Shown: piece after piece, positions 9,961 to 23,050 of the stretch | Layout: each line of letters opens with the position of its first letter | Numbering within the stretch: the stretch's first letter is position 1 | DNA from: Rhipicephalus microplus | Lineage: Eukaryota; Arthropoda; Arachnida; Ixodida; Ixodidae | Direction of reading: 5' to 3' | DNA length: 64,000 nucleotides | NCBI RefSeq assembly: GCF_043290135.1 | Contig: NC_134701.1 | Location: 65,231,502 to 65,295,501, forward strand | The notes under the pieces: model-generated | Told to the model about the DNA's origin: nothing | The model's database searches: none | The model's input: only the letters and a program-made list of their open reading frames with translations | Translations under genes and position numbers: made by a program

Positions 9961-10940
9961 TTGGGTCCCCGTCGTCCAGACATGATGCGGTCATCGACGT
10001 GCGCGAGGGCAAAGGTGGCACGGCTGGAACGGCTGACGGCACATGGATGCACTACCGTATGCAACGCCATTGAGTCGGACGTCGCGGCCAACCCAGCAGT
10101 CAGGGTCACAAGTCCTGAGGTCCAGGATCAGGCCACGGCTCACGAGGACCACACCCAGTAGGCCTCGCCCACGAACCTGCTCCCGGCCACTACACCCAGG
10201 CAGGAGCCGTTCAGCAGGCCCCGTCCTTGGACCTTGTACAGGCCGATGGACTCGACCTCGAACAGACACACCGGAGCTCGACCTGGCCGACACTTACGGG
10301 TCCCACGTCCTGCTCAGGAACGCTGCCAGGAACTCGTCCTCTCGAGCGGCGCACCCTGAACCTCGCCCGGCTCCGTGGTCCTCCGTACACACGCCCGCGT
10401 CTCGCCCGGCAGAACGTCTCGCTCGTCCCTTGCCGATGTGCGACGCTCTGGTGACACCGGCGCTTGATGGAATGGGTGCGGCTACGAAGCAGTCAACCCG
10501 CATCGGAGACGCGATGCTCCATGCGTGTAAATGGCCAGCCCGTCCAGCGAACAGCTTGCGTCGAGACGCGATGCTCGGCGCAATCGTGACCATTAGCCAG
10601 GCCACCTACGTCGCTGTGCCGAACGGCTGACCGTGGAGACGCCTCGTCGAGATCCGCGATTCCCTCGGCAAGGAAGAGAACAGCAGGCCAGGCCGTGCCC
10701 TGAGATGCAGTACTCGTGCCGGCAACGCCACCCCAGCTGGTAGTTGGACGGCAGTAGCGTAGACAGCCGCGTTCCCTGGCCGGAACCTGGATCGCCTGCG
10801 TCCAACGCTTCGGCCCGCTGTCTCCCGTCTACCGCTGCTTCGGCTCGTCCGCAGCACAAAGCTTACCGCCACGTAATGGTCGCACGTGGCCCAATCGTGG
10901 CACGCCACCTCTATGGGCCACCACTGGTCGTCAGCTGATT
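9961..10940 (+). other. GC-rich block with Arg/Pro-rich open frame, coding doubtful
   Basis: This block is visibly more GC-rich than its surroundings, with sharp edges. The longest frame (10043-10630, 195 codons) is dominated by Arg, Pro, Ser, Thr and Ala, with no domain, signal peptide or membrane segment. Overlapping frames on both strands are similarly open, as expected from GC-rich non-coding DNA. It may be part of an unrecognised LTR or leader. I do not call a gene. Confidence 0.4.
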
Positions 10941-11202
10941 GGCGCACAGTTGCCTCGTAATCGCACGTTCCTTCTTCTCTTCTTCATTTCTTGTTATCGC
11001 CTTCATGCCACCTGCCCTCCACTCGTCTTCTTCAGTTTTGGTTTGACGTTCCTCGGCGTCTTTAAGTCTTTCCCTTAGACTAGTACACTCTAAGCCGAAA
11101 AGGACTAAAGTGGGGTATTTCATTGATCCTTTAGGGGACTAAATAAATGGGCTGCCACAAATTTTAAATCAATTTTGGACTAGCTGCGGGAGCAACTGCA
11201 AG

Positions 11203-11287
11203 AGCTCAACTGTTACCCACTAGCACTTACTCCACTTGGTTTAAATGTTGGTTCTAGTGGAATGCTCCAGTGGGACTAACAGTTGAA
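11203..11287. repeat. Imperfect inverted repeat
   Basis: TCAACTGTTACCCAC at about 11203 is nearly complementary to GTGGGACTAACAGTTGA at about 11271, enclosing related but less well paired sequence (CACTAG and CTAGTG). This suggests a small fold-back or MITE end. The remainder of 10941-11392 holds nothing recognised. Confidence 0.45.
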
Positions 11288-11391
11288 CCGTCTGGACAAA
11301 TGGCAAAGATACGGCGACCCTGCATTTTTAGAGTATATTTTTGTTTATTCTAGTTTAATCAGCACTGAAGAATGCCGTATATTGGTCATGC

Positions 11392-12839
<1,448 letters not shown>

Positions 12840-13640
12840 TGGTATGAACAGACACGATTCCAAAGTGGCACCTGAAGATAGGTAGTGTCCGGGGCAGAAA
12901 TAGACGTAGCCACGAGGGCCAAGTCATTTAAGTTATAGGGTATATTAACACGCAGGGTGGCAGGAACAGGCTGGTGTGGGAAGAGATAAAAAAACAGCTT
13001 AGGGAGGAGAGGCCGATGGGATACGGTTTTGTAGAAACACATCTTAGGGACATGGAACAAACTCCTAACAATCCGGACGACGCGTGGGAATATTGTAATA
13101 GAACAGAAGGCAGGAGAAAGAAGGGTGGTATTAGGGTATTCATTAATAAAAACACAGACTGGCAAAGGGTCAAGCAGAAGTTCAAGGAACATTTATGGCT
13201 AAAAGGGAAAGTGGCAGGGCAAATAACACTTCTTGGTTTGGTGTACTTGTGGACGAGAGCAAAGGTCAGAGAGGAAAACAGGTAATGGTAGAGCGTATAT
13301 CAAAAGACATTGAAGAATGAGGAGGAGAGTGCGAGATATTTATACTAGGAGATATGAATGTGCACATAGAAGATATAGATGGGTATACCGACCCAACAGG
13401 CAAAATGATCAAGGATATGTGTGAAAGGCATGATTTGATCATTTGCAACAGTACTGAGAAGTGTGAAGGGAAAAGAACCTGGTAGGTAGGAAGGCTGCAG
13501 TCGACGATAGATTACGCACTGATGTCACATAAGATGTATGATAGACTAAGGGGAATGCACATAGATGAATGTGACTCCAGAAGTCTGGGTAGTGATCACA
13601 AACGTATCAAGTTAGGTTTTGGAAGAGCAGTTAAAGTGGG
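12840..13640 (+). pseudogene. LINE apurinic-type endonuclease domain
   Basis: The readable frame 12974-13285 includes GYGFVETHLRD, WEYCNRTEGRRKKGG and QITLLGLVYLW. After a frameshift come EIFILGDMNVHI (the conserved GDxN of exonuclease-endonuclease-phosphatase nucleases), STIDYALMS and GSDHKRIKL (the SDH catalytic His motif). These are the standard signature elements in the right order. The enzyme would nick the target DNA to prime reverse transcription. A stop follows KCEGKRTW at about 13485. Confidence 0.8.
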
Positions 13641-14199
13641 AAAAAGACAAGATGAGCAACTATAGGAACGTTTTTATTCGCAAAGGCAATTAGAAATAGC
13701 TAATAAAGTTGAGAAAGTAATCACTGAGGATAATGAAACAGTGTGGAAATACAGGAAGCTAATTAGACTGTTTGAGCTAGAGCTTGCTAAGGCACGTGAC
13801 AAGTCACCCCAGGAAAGAAGACACAAACCCAAGAGTTGGTGAGATGAGGAAGTTAAGAGAGCCATAGCAAAACATCAAGAAGCCTCCAGGGAACACAGAC
13901 ATGCTAAGTAGCGCGGTGAACCGACAGATGATGTTGAGAGAAAATGGGACATATGGGACAAAATGGGACAAGCTCTAGAAAAGAAGCATCCCTCCTGATA
14001 AATGAAAAGATGAGAAGAAAGGGTGCTCAGTGGCTGGCAAAAGTACATAAAAACGACAGAAAGGCAGCTGCGAAATTCTGGAACCATCTAAACTCCCTAA
14101 GAAATTAAACAAGCCTAGAGCAGAGGTGCAACACTACAGCTCAAGGTGCTTGGCTAGAAAGGGACGAAGCTATTGAATACATAGGAAAAAGGGTGACAG

Positions 14200-15340
14200 A
14201 AAATTTTCAACAAAGATGTGCCTTACACCACAATAGACAAGGATAGATCAAGTGGCGCAATGGCTCTATTTTCACAACGAGAGTGGGAAAGGGCTGAGAA
14301 GAGGGTTCCAAGTAGTACATCAACAGGCCCGGAGGGCACTCCAATTATGCTGATAAAGACATTCAGTTCGAAGCCATGGAGACTTTTAGGGAGGCAGTAA
14401 GCAAAATAATAAACGATAGTGAAGTCCCCGATGGATGAAACTTTGGCAGGATGAGGATGATCTATAAAGGAAGAAGGGACAAGGCTGACATAAACAACTA
14501 CCGTCCTATAACAGTGACATCAGTGGTCTATAGGCTGGCGATGCAGACTATAAAGGAAAGAATGCAGGCATGAATGGAGGATGAGGAGGTGCTGGGAGAC
14601 TACAGAATGGGTTTCGGAAACACAGGACGTTGGAAGACAATCTGTTCTCGCTGATGCTGTGCATTGAAAAAGCAGAAAAGGAACACAGGCCCCTCTGGCT
14701 ACCATGTTTGGATATCAAGGGAGCGCACGAAACTGTGGTTCAAGAGGACTTGTGGGGAATAATAGACACACTAGGTGTGGAAGATAGTCACTAATTTTTT
14801 AAAGAATATCTATAAAAGTAACAAGGTAGTTATAAAGTGGGAAAAACAGGTATGTAAGCCCGCAGAGGTAAAACGGGGGCTAAGGCAGGGGTGTCCTTTG
14901 TCACGCTTGTTATTCATGATGTACCTAGAGGGATTAAAAGCCAATTTAGAGGAAGTGCACACGGCTTCAACCTCTCTTTCGTCAAACAAGGAAAACTAAT
15001 TAAACAGGTACTACCAGCATTGATGTATGCAGATGATATAGTGCTAATGGCCGACAACAAGGAAGATTTGCAGAGATTGATGGACATCTGCAGTATTGAG
15101 GGAGATAGGCTAGATTTCAGATTAAGTAAGGAAAAATCAGCATTCATGTGTTTTATAGATAATGAAGGTAGTGAGCTTAAAATACTGGAGGTCACGCTAG
15201 AGAGAACAGATAAATACAAATATCTTGGCGTATGGATAAGCAATGGGACCAAGTACCTAAGGGAACACGAAATATACGTGACGAATAAAAGTAACAGGAA
15301 TGCAGCAGTGGTGAAAAACAGGGCACTGTGGAATTAAAAT
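14200..15340 (+). pseudogene. LINE reverse transcriptase domain
   Basis: Motifs in order: SGPEGTP-type block near 14320, YRPITVTSVVYRL near 14500, a decayed CLDIKGAHE (first catalytic Asp) near 14705, RGLRQGCPLSRLLFMMYL near 14870-14930, LMYADDIVLMAD (YADD active site) near 15020-15055, and KYKYLGVWISNG near 15215. These identify non-LTR RT. The frame shifts at about 14900 and elsewhere, so no protein would be made. Confidence 0.85.
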
Positions 15341-16170
15341 ATGTAAGGTGATATAAGAGGAATATGGAAAGGGGTCATGGTTCCTGGCCTGACGTTCGGA
15401 AATGTGGTCTTGTGCATGAGATCATAAGTTCAAGCAAGATTGGAAATTAAGCAACGTGGAATAGGTAGGCTTGTTTTAGGAGTTGACGGGAATACACCAA
15501 ATCAGGGAGTACAAGGTGATATGGAATGAACATCATTTGGGGGCAGGGAAGCTAGCAGCAAGATAAAATTTGAGAAGCGATTGAGAGAAATAGGGAAAAA
15601 GCGTGTGGCTAGGAAGGTATTCAGCTACTTGTAATTGAAGAATGCCGATACAAAATGGAGGAACCGAACCAGAAATTGTCTGGTAAAGCATTAAAAAACA
15701 GCAGGGGGCCAAACCAAAAAGAGTTATCGGTTAAGAAAAGGTAAAAGAAGCTGAGACCATAGTGTGAAAAATATGCATGATTACTAAGTCCGCACTAGAG
15801 ATCTATCGACCTTTTAAGCAAAAAGTTGCCAAGAAAAGGATCTTTGATAATACTTGGGGTAGGTCTCTACTGTTTGAGGCGAGGACGGGAGTATAGAGAA
15901 CCAAGACATATCGGACAAAATACGAAGGGGTAGACACGCTATGCAGTGCGTGTGAAGTGGAGGAGGAAACTGCCGAGCACTTGATAATGTTCTGTAAAGG
16001 GCTTCACCCTGTAGTTCAGGATGATGGCGCAGAGTTTTTCAAAGTACTGGGGTTTAGGAACAGAGGGGCAAAATAGACTTTAAGCTGGTATAAATAAATA
16101 GAAGGAGGTTATCTGATGGGTGGCTAAAGTCAAGGCACGAGTGAAAATTAAACCCTTCACAGCAAAGTAC
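15341..16170 (+). pseudogene. LINE C-terminal region with Cys/His motif
   Basis: The conceptual translation continues from RT (NRALWN) and later gives KYEGVDTLCSACEVEEETAEHLIMFC, a spaced Cys-Cys-His-Cys motif found near the C-terminus of many LINE ORF2 proteins. It ends near FRNRGAK at about 16075. Several stops are present. Confidence 0.65.
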
Positions 16171-16189
16171 GAGTCTTCAACCTCATTAT

Positions 16190-16600
16190 CCTTATTGAAA
16201 ATCCTGGGTTGGTGGATGCTGGAATCGTTGGTGGATATGGTGGAAAGTATAGTAAATATGGTGGAAATATTAGTGGATATGGTTGAAACTGTAGTGGGCA
16301 TAATGGCTGATGACGGTGAGAGTGGAGAAAATGATAGCAGATGGTGGTGGTGGCGGTGAGCCAATGGTGGTGACGGTGGAAAATTCCGGCTGATGACGGC
16401 TTGAGGGGAAAAATGGCGGCAGATGGCGGTGGTGCTGGGGAGCCAATGGTGGTGACGGTGGAAAATGTCCTCTGGTGGTGGTGCTGCAAAACGTGTTTGG
16501 TGGAAGGCTTGGTGAGCAAAGTTGATGACGGGGGCGTGATGGAAGCTTAGAGGATGATGGTGGCATGATGAAAAAGCTTATGACAGTATGTGAACTCACT
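16190..16600 (+). repeat. G/T-rich imperfect minisatellite
   Basis: Imperfect repeats based on GGTGGTGACGGTGGAAAA and ATGGTGGAAATATTAGTGGA occupy about 400 bases. One longer unit starting GAGCCAATGGTGGTGACGG occurs at about 16358 and again at 16440. Reverse-strand frames made of Pro/His/Ser repeats are shadows of it. Confidence 0.8.
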
Positions 16601-17921
16601 TATTTGTAGTGTTTCATTCTTGAATGCGCAGAGATATATGTATACGGTCAAAAGAAACCAACGGTTTTCATGACGCTTACTAGCACGTTTATTTTTCATG
16701 CCTGTGGTGTCAACAACGCTTCAATTTTTGTGGAGCTTAGAATATGCGGCCGTCAATATGTGTACATTTCGTGCACGTACTTACATCAGTTTGACATTGC
16801 CGATGGTTTCTTTGTTGTGATGTTTAGAAGACTAGAGGTGTAACTGAACCGTGACAATAAATGTTTTACATCGGCGCGCAGTGTTCGAGACATGAATGAG
16901 CTCTATTTCGCAATTGCCCCTTTCAATGTTAGAGCAGAGGACAGCGGTCTTTTGATGTCGCCACGCTTGAAACGCAACTCTGGCAATTCTTGGACACCCT
17001 ATTCCTTGAGCCATACTTTTAAGTTAACAAAGTGCGTGCGAGTATTCATAAACTTTCACTTTCGACATGCTTCGAGGTGAGCCCCAGCGAATTTGACTTT
17101 CACTCTTTTGTTCTACCACCATAATTTCCACCAAATGTAAGTCCTACTGACCGAGCCCCTACAAGTGTTATTGGCGCTTCTGGGTTTCAGAATACATGTT
17201 GTTGACGAGTAAAAAGACAATGCTGAACAGCTGTGGCATCATTTAACCTAAATGAATCCTTCTTTATTGTGTACGGTATCTGTGCCAGAAGCGACAAACA
17301 TCAATGCGACGCGCCTGCAGCACTTCCATCAAATTTACGCCTCCCCTCACTGACAGCCGCCGGTCGCACTCGCTGGCACTTCACTGGCTCTTATGCGAGA
17401 GCACAGAATCGCCATTTCGTAGGTTTACTGAAGCAATATGATAGCATAATGTTTCTGGCGCACTGAATTCATATTGGCCAAACCATTATGTCGTTGCTCC
17501 TAACGACAGAGCAACAGCGGTGCGCTGGCACGACTGCGCTCTGCGTTGCGCGAAAAATATCACAATCAATGGTGTAAGCCCATCAATCGAATGAGCGTAG
17601 AAGCGTCATGAAGCCTGAACAGATATCGCTTTTTGGAAGTAGCGAGAAACGGATAATAAACTTGGCAGTAACCGCCGAATAACTCTACCCGCTCCTAAGT
17701 CCACTGAGTTTTTTTTGCGGTTGTAAATTGTAACAAAATTATAGTGCGGTTGCCATTATCGCAATGGCTATCGTTACAGGCAGCAGTTTTCGTGTTTATA
17801 AAATGCGCAAATTTTAGTAGAAGGTGCAGATCCCGTCCATCTCGAGTAAGCGTCAATTAGAATTGAAGATAAACAGTGAGTTTGTGAGCTTAGTACTTCT
17901 TTAACACCGTCGTTGCCGTCT
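16601..17921. other. Unrecognised stretch
   Basis: No recognisable coding motif. The small frame at 17233-17466 shows no family. Nothing repetitive was noted. Confidence 0.3.
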
Positions 17922-18000
17922 GTCCACGTGGCGCCGTGGTTAGTGTGCTCAGTGGGGAAACCGAAGGTGGAAGGTTCGATTCCGCGCTGTCGCATTTTTA
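17922..18000 (+). repeat. tRNA-like SINE head
   Basis: GTGGCGCCGTGGTTAGTGTG resembles an A box, and GGTTCGATTCC is a perfect B box about 40 bases later. The acceptor stem does not close, so this is a tRNA-derived SINE remnant rather than a tRNA gene. Its 3' body could not be delimited. Confidence 0.55.
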
Positions 18001-18532
18001 CGGGCGTTTTCTACATCGTTTTTTATACATTTACGTTTATTATTTCTTTAGTGGGAAGCCCGTCACGGTGGTTCTGACGCTGCTTCGGCTTGCAGCATTG
18101 CCGGCCGGCTGGAGCGTGCCATCCACCATACAACATGTGCCATCAACATTTCCAGCACCATAATCCACCAACATGGAGGACGGTGGAATTCATCATTCCT
18201 ATGGTGTACCGTTTTTCGATAGAGATTTAAAGGAAAAAAAATCTAGTTTTTGGTTCACTAATAATGTTTGGTGGTGTTAACCACTGCCCGATCTTAAGGG
18301 TACAGCCATATCAATTCATCCATCCATCCAGCCGCGCGCTCATGTGTTCCCCCCAACAGTGGACCATACTGTACATTAAGGCGGTAGCTTGAAGTCCAAT
18401 GTAGAGACACAGCTTGAACTTATGCCTAAATAAGGAACGTGAATGACGCCTCATGCGATAAGGGGTGATAAAGAATTACAACGCCGCACATATTCACAAC
18501 CACCAAAAAATTACTTCTCGTACCTTCGTCTA
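18001..18532. other. Unrecognised stretch
   Basis: No protein motif. A short CATC-rich run (CATCCATCCATCC) lies near 18320. Confidence 0.3.
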
Positions 18533-18718
18533 TTGCTTATCCTACTTCTCCTGCGGTAGTGAGAGCAGCCGCTAAAAAGAGCCATGTTTTGGCAGGGTTC
18601 GCGTAGGCACTATCGGTGAAATGGTCCGAGCAGAGGCGGTAGCCACCATACAATTGTACTCGTGTGAGTTCCTCCAGGTCTGGCCTTTTGGCGTTGTTGC
18701 GCCAGACGTCACCCCTAG
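18533..18718 (-). pseudogene. THAP zinc-finger C-terminal exon fragment
   Basis: The minus translation gives GDVWRNNAKRPDLEEL, LYGGYRLCSDHFTDSAY and NPAKTWLF. This matches the second half of a THAP domain, in which C..H (CSDHF) completes the C2CH zinc site and a proline-containing tail follows. A splice-acceptor-like TTTCATTTCTAG lies immediately upstream of the block, so it may be exon 2 of a THAP gene or of a P-element-derived transposase. The usual AVP core after the NPAKT block reads AALTT, so the domain looks decayed. The first half (CxxxC) was not found nearby. Confidence 0.65.
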
Positions 18719-18923
18719 AAATGAAAACAAATGACGCCATAGATATCGATAAACAACAGTTAAAAGAAGCACAATTATGACAGTGTGAAAAAAGTAAATA
18801 ATTTCTTGTTGCAGGATGAAAAGCGAAATGTAGCTTGGCCTTAGCGAAGGTTACTCGAACTTCTCTTAACACAAAAAGCAAGCAGTGACTGCCACGTAAA
18901 GAATTTTCGGGGCTCCTTTTCAA

Positions 18924-21076
18924 ACGTTCGAAAGGTGTAATGCCGATGCAAAGAACTGGTTGTCAGATTTCTCTTAAGCCGAACAAGTTCATGGAAGAGG
19001 CGCATTCAGCGCACATACTTAGCGAGATTTTTTCACGAAGGAAAGCAAATAAAGACGTGCCACAAACAAAACTGACACCGAAGTGACATTTCCCCCTGTG
19101 CGTCAGGTAGAATTACCAGATCACGAAAAACTGTCTAAAAGTAGCTTCACAAGCTTACAACATTGCTGAAAAATGCCCAGTTTTAAACAAAACATCACTG
19201 TATAGCAACAGAAAATTTTCGGCTCGTCCTGTAGCTGCATTAATAAGGATAGCACTTCTTTGTACCGAACAAAACGTGTGCTTACTTTTCGTCCACTAGA
19301 AAGCGGAGAAATTTCACTGAGCTGTTTCTTCCAGAGTTGTCGCACCACGAAGAAGTGAAGCATGCCTTGTGCCGTTTTCCCAGGTTCTTGAACAATTTAA
19401 ACACGTTAGAACTCATAAACACCGAATTTTCCATTACCTTGAAAGCATTCTAAAAATTTCCACACGTGCACAATGAAAAAAAAAAAAGACGGCAGGAGCA
19501 GACAGTGGAAAAGATAAGAGCAAACGCGCCACCCGTCGGTGCAACGTATACAGTGTCTGAATAAAAATATAGTGCATTCGAAAAGCAAACAGCGAAGCAA
19601 TTATCTTATTTCAACCCTTTATTTCATTGCAGTGCTTTCTTCATGCTTAGGGTGAGAAGTGCACACATGCACACATTCAAATGTTGCTGAATTTTTGCTC
19701 CTACCAAAACAATGGTGGATGCTTTATTTTTATTACCAAAACTGGTCGAAGTGTCCGGTGCCTAAAGACTATAAGGACCCTTGTTTTCTCGGCTGCAAAA
19801 GCTATGATGCAGCGGCGTATCGGGAAAGTGTATACAGCGTAAAAATTTTTTGAGCGTTTCCTTCATAAGCAGTTTTCAATAGCGCCCGTCCTAATATGCC
19901 TCGTCTTTATTTGGGATCACTTTGCTTTGTTAAAATGCAGTGCCAACCAGACGACTATTACGTCTTATAATATTTTGCAGCTCAACGGGTATAGTATGCT
20001 TTACTGCAGTGTTTTGCTGACTTCTAACGTTATACGACTGCATTTCGGCCTGCTATGTCGTATCGCACGTAAAATATGCAGTGTATCTGGGCAAAGAGAG
20101 AAAAAAATTGCTTCTAGGTTGTTACTCGAGTACGCTAGCATTTGAACACAGTTACTTTTGACCGGTAATAGCTTGATGCCGAACCTTAGAATGACAGTCA
20201 TTTGGGCATGGTAATATAGCTTCATCATGAAACAATCGCGAAAAAATTCACTGAGAAAGGATGGAGGACGACTGCTTGCTAACCACTCAAAATTTTCACT
20301 TCCTGACGAACTTTTATATATCTGTAAAGCGCATGTACTTCATCTCAAACCACACCTGTTATCATCAACAGCGTGATATACAAGAAAACCACTCCCATTT
20401 TCTGGTTGTGTGACATCGAATATGGCAGTGGGTTTTTCGTTATATAAAGTTGTTCAGAACAAGGGTGATTTAAGATGACGAACATGCGTGGTATTTATAT
20501 AGAGGTGTGCATTTTGAAATAAATTGCAGTATTTAGTAAGCGCTCGTCCTATGTCCTTTCTGATGTTTGTACTTTTTGGCGCTTGCTTCACCAGGAGCCC
20601 TAGAGCGTCGCCATTGTTTTTGCGCTATCTGCATGCATACGCGTACCACGCCCGTTCCCACAAAACTTTAAACACTCTTCTTAAAACCAGAACTAGAAAA
20701 CACCACCATCTAGTAATCTAACCGGAAGGTATTAAACGTGACGGATAGCTATTGTTTGAGCTTCTGTCGTCACATCGTGTGCCTACTGATTGCAATAAAG
20801 TTTCATCATAACTTGAATTTTTATTGGAACTTTTGCACATAAGTAAGCATATTGTTTTAAGTAATTTCAAGCAGCGCGTTCATTGCAACACGTTTGAAGG
20901 AATACTGACAGAAGTAAGTTATTTAACAGACAGGAATAGTTTACTTGCGCGATCACTCAAGGATGATTCGAGAAAAGGCGCACACACGCAGGATGCCTGC
21001 GAACCTCGAAGATAAATGCCAAGTAGGCAGAGTGATACTCATAATGCGATTATTACCCATTCATTCTAGCTATGGC
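18924..21076. other. Unrecognised AT-rich stretch downstream of the F-box gene
   Basis: No domain was found in any frame. On the minus strand a candidate AATAAA polyadenylation signal sits near 20820-20825, about 250 bases past the F-box stop codon, so the 3' UTR may end around 20800. The rest is unassigned. Confidence 0.35.
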
Positions 21077-22912
21077 TCACAAATGGGCATACTTATACTG
21101 TCCTAGAAATGGTTTTTGGAGGCCCGTGTAGTCACACATTGTGCATAGCTCCAGGTTGTCTGACGGCAGCACTAACCCACAGTCATCGTTCGGAAGACGT
21201 GTCCAGATGAACCTGAACCCTGGGTCGCCGGGAGTCAGCGCATGTACGTGTAGCGTGTTGGCGTTCGGGAAGAGGCCTTGGAGAAATGGGAGCAAGTCGA
21301 CTTGCTGCTTCCGCGAAACTCGGGGAACAGAAACGCACAGCCGACGCAGGCATTTTGCTGGTTGAAGGTGGTGCAGAAACAACAAGTCTTCCGGCAGACC
21401 ATCGCCGTGCAGCGTCAAGCTGTGCAGCTGCGGGCACAAATGTTGCAGCGGCGACAGCATGGGTACATTACGCATGCACCAGTACCCCAGGTCACGCAAC
21501 CGCAGCTCGGTGATCGAGCAGTTAATCAGGAAATCCAGCGAGTCAACGCTTAGCAAGCCGCACAGCGTCAAGCGCTCGAGTGGGCACAACTCCCTCAGCG
21601 AGGAAAGACACTCGCTCGTGCAAGTGGACCCTTCTCCACAAGCTGCGCAAATAAGTGGGGCTTGCAATTTCAGGCCACGGACGTCCAGGACACGCAGCCG
21701 AAACGAAGCGTTCACGAGTTGCGGTAAGCGAGTGTCCTTGCTCAATGCGCACGCCGGCAAGGATAGCGAGTGCAGGTGAGGAATTACTGCTTGACTTAGC
21801 AATTCGCAGCAGTCAATTTTGCTGACGTGGAAAGATGCAAGGTTCAACTCGCGAAGCCCAGAACAAGCGGAAATGAAGTGACCCAGTGCGGCTTTGGCAG
21901 GGTTAAGTCGATCCCCTGCGTCCATTGCGTTGGCAAGCGTCAGTGCACGAAGTTCGCGCAAGTCACGGTTAGCCATTTCGATGATTCGGGCCGTTGAGAT
22001 GGGAAGTTCTACAATCAGCAGAAGCTGGGTGAGGCTGTCAGTTGTTGGCAAGGGCCCGAAGTTACTCAGCTTGGCACAGCTGCGTATGTAACTATTATGT
22101 GGCGTCTTAGCCACACTCAGATTTCCGTACCTGGCGATATCATCTAGGCAAGCTGCTTTAATGTCGCCTTCTGCTGGAAGTGGCTCTTCAGCAGTGAGAA
22201 AATTCATATTACCAGTACTGGCCACGAGTGACATTGTAAAGCTGAAGATTTTCCAGGTATTGTGCTCCAGATAACTATCGAGCATCAAGTGCGAAAGTAC
22301 AGACAAAATGCGTATGGGGTTCTGTTCATGCAAATGAACGGAACGAATTACTGGACAGCGCTGCAAGACGTAGACCAAAAGGTCGGCTACTGCCATATTC
22401 GGATCGACTTCGATGTGCATGTGCTGCAGTCGTTCGAGCGCGAAGGTCACCTCTCCATTCTTGAGTTGCTCCAGAAGGTTTTCCGCGTGCGTGCGTTGTT
22501 CGCTGAACAGCGCCCATTCGAGACGTGTTAGCTTGCTCAGCTCGTTCGCTGTGAGTGCTAGCAGGGTTCCTGGAAGAATTTTCGTGTTTATGCAGCGAAG
22601 GTCGGTCAAGTTGACGCACAAGCGTAGGCCTTCCGACATGGTGACGGCGTCGATTTGTATGCAGTTGTTGAGGTCCAAAACAACGATGGCGGCTGGTGTA
22701 GCGGTATGAAGAAATTCTGCGAGAAGCTGCGGGCGGTGAGTGAAGTGGAAACTCACGTAGTGAAGCACTTCAGGAAAAGACGCAACATTGCGAATACGTT
22801 GAGAAACTGTGCCAAGAGCAGTCACATCCTCAGGACTAAGAAGGGCGAAGATGCGCGCTAGCATATCGTCCGGCAGACTGTAAAGCGGGCACTCTTGGTC
22901 AGCCATCGTCAA
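21077..22912 (-). CDS. F-box / leucine-rich repeat protein
   Basis: A single uninterrupted frame of 611 residues. Residues about 9-50 (CPLYSLPDDMLARIFALLSP and the following VSQRIRNVAS) form an F-box, the motif that binds SKP1 in SCF ubiquitin ligases. The remainder is Leu/Cys-rich with irregular leucine-rich repeats, for example LRELNLASFHVS, LHSLSLPACAL, LERLTLCGLLS, LHSLTLHGD and LRRLCVSVP, expected to form a curved substrate-binding surface. No signal peptide or membrane segment is evident, so it is probably cytoplasmic or nuclear. Met1 is followed by Met3 and either could be the start. The lack of introns over 1.8 kb suggests a retrocopy or a lineage-specific intronless family. It lies between LINEs and is the only intact non-transposon gene seen. 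The substrate cannot be inferred. Confidence 0.88.
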   Translation of the reverse strand: MTMADQECPLYSLPDDMLARIFALLSPEDVTALGTVSQRIRNVASFPEVLHYVSFHFTHRPQLLAEFLHTATPAAIVVLDLNNCIQIDAVTMSEGLRLCVNLTDLRCINTKILPGTLLALTANELSKLTRLEWALFSEQRTHAENLLEQLKNGEVTFALERLQHMHIEVDPNMAVADLLVYVLQRCPVIRSVHLHEQNPIRILSVLSHLMLDSYLEHNTWKIFSFTMSLVASTGNMNFLTAEEPLPAEGDIKAACLDDIARYGNLSVAKTPHNSYIRSCAKLSNFGPLPTTDSLTQLLLIVELPISTARIIEMANRDLRELRALTLANAMDAGDRLNPAKAALGHFISACSGLRELNLASFHVSKIDCCELLSQAVIPHLHSLSLPACALSKDTRLPQLVNASFRLRVLDVRGLKLQAPLICAACGEGSTCTSECLSSLRELCPLERLTLCGLLSVDSLDFLINCSITELRLRDLGYWCMRNVPMLSPLQHLCPQLHSLTLHGDGLPEDLLFLHHLQPAKCLRRLCVSVPRVSRKQQVDLLPFLQGLFPNANTLHVHALTPGDPGFRFIWTRLPNDDCGLVLPSDNLELCTMCDYTGLQKPFLGQYKYAHL

Positions 22913-23050
22913 ACTAGCACTGTGGCGTCTGCTGGGTGCCTGCTCATGCCCCGAGATAAATCGCTTTGATGACGTGCTACCACGTGTGGACTACGAAGCC
23001 ACGCAACAGTCGACAAATACTGCCACCGTCTGCCGGAAGAAAAACGCCAG
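22913..23050 (-). promoter_or_regulatory. Possible promoter region of the F-box gene
   Basis: Immediately upstream of the start codon a short segment contains TGACGTGC and CACGTG (E-box) motifs within 20 bases (about 22970-22990). No TATA box was found at a usual distance. This is inference from position; no transcription start can be assigned. Confidence 0.25.

Larger units (their letters stand above)
12840..16170 (+). mobile_element. Decayed LINE with endonuclease, RT and zinc-finger tail
   Basis: A nearly full-length non-LTR coding region can be followed in one direction through many stops and frameshifts: endonuclease (12840-13640), linker, reverse transcriptase (about 14200-15340), and a C-terminal region with a C..C....H....C motif near 15955-16000. 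An EN-RT-CCHC plan is typical of jockey/I/R1-like LINEs; I do not assign the clade. The 5' end is approximate, and no poly(A) tail or target duplication was identified. The number of stops indicates an old copy. Confidence 0.82.

Noticed and set aside
10043..10630. 195-codon plus-strand protein
   Set aside because: Composition is Arg/Pro/Ser/Ala-rich as expected from GC-rich non-coding DNA, with competing frames on both strands and no motif.
16080..16600. His/Pro/Ser-rich minus-strand proteins
   Set aside because: Shadows of the G/T-rich minisatellite.
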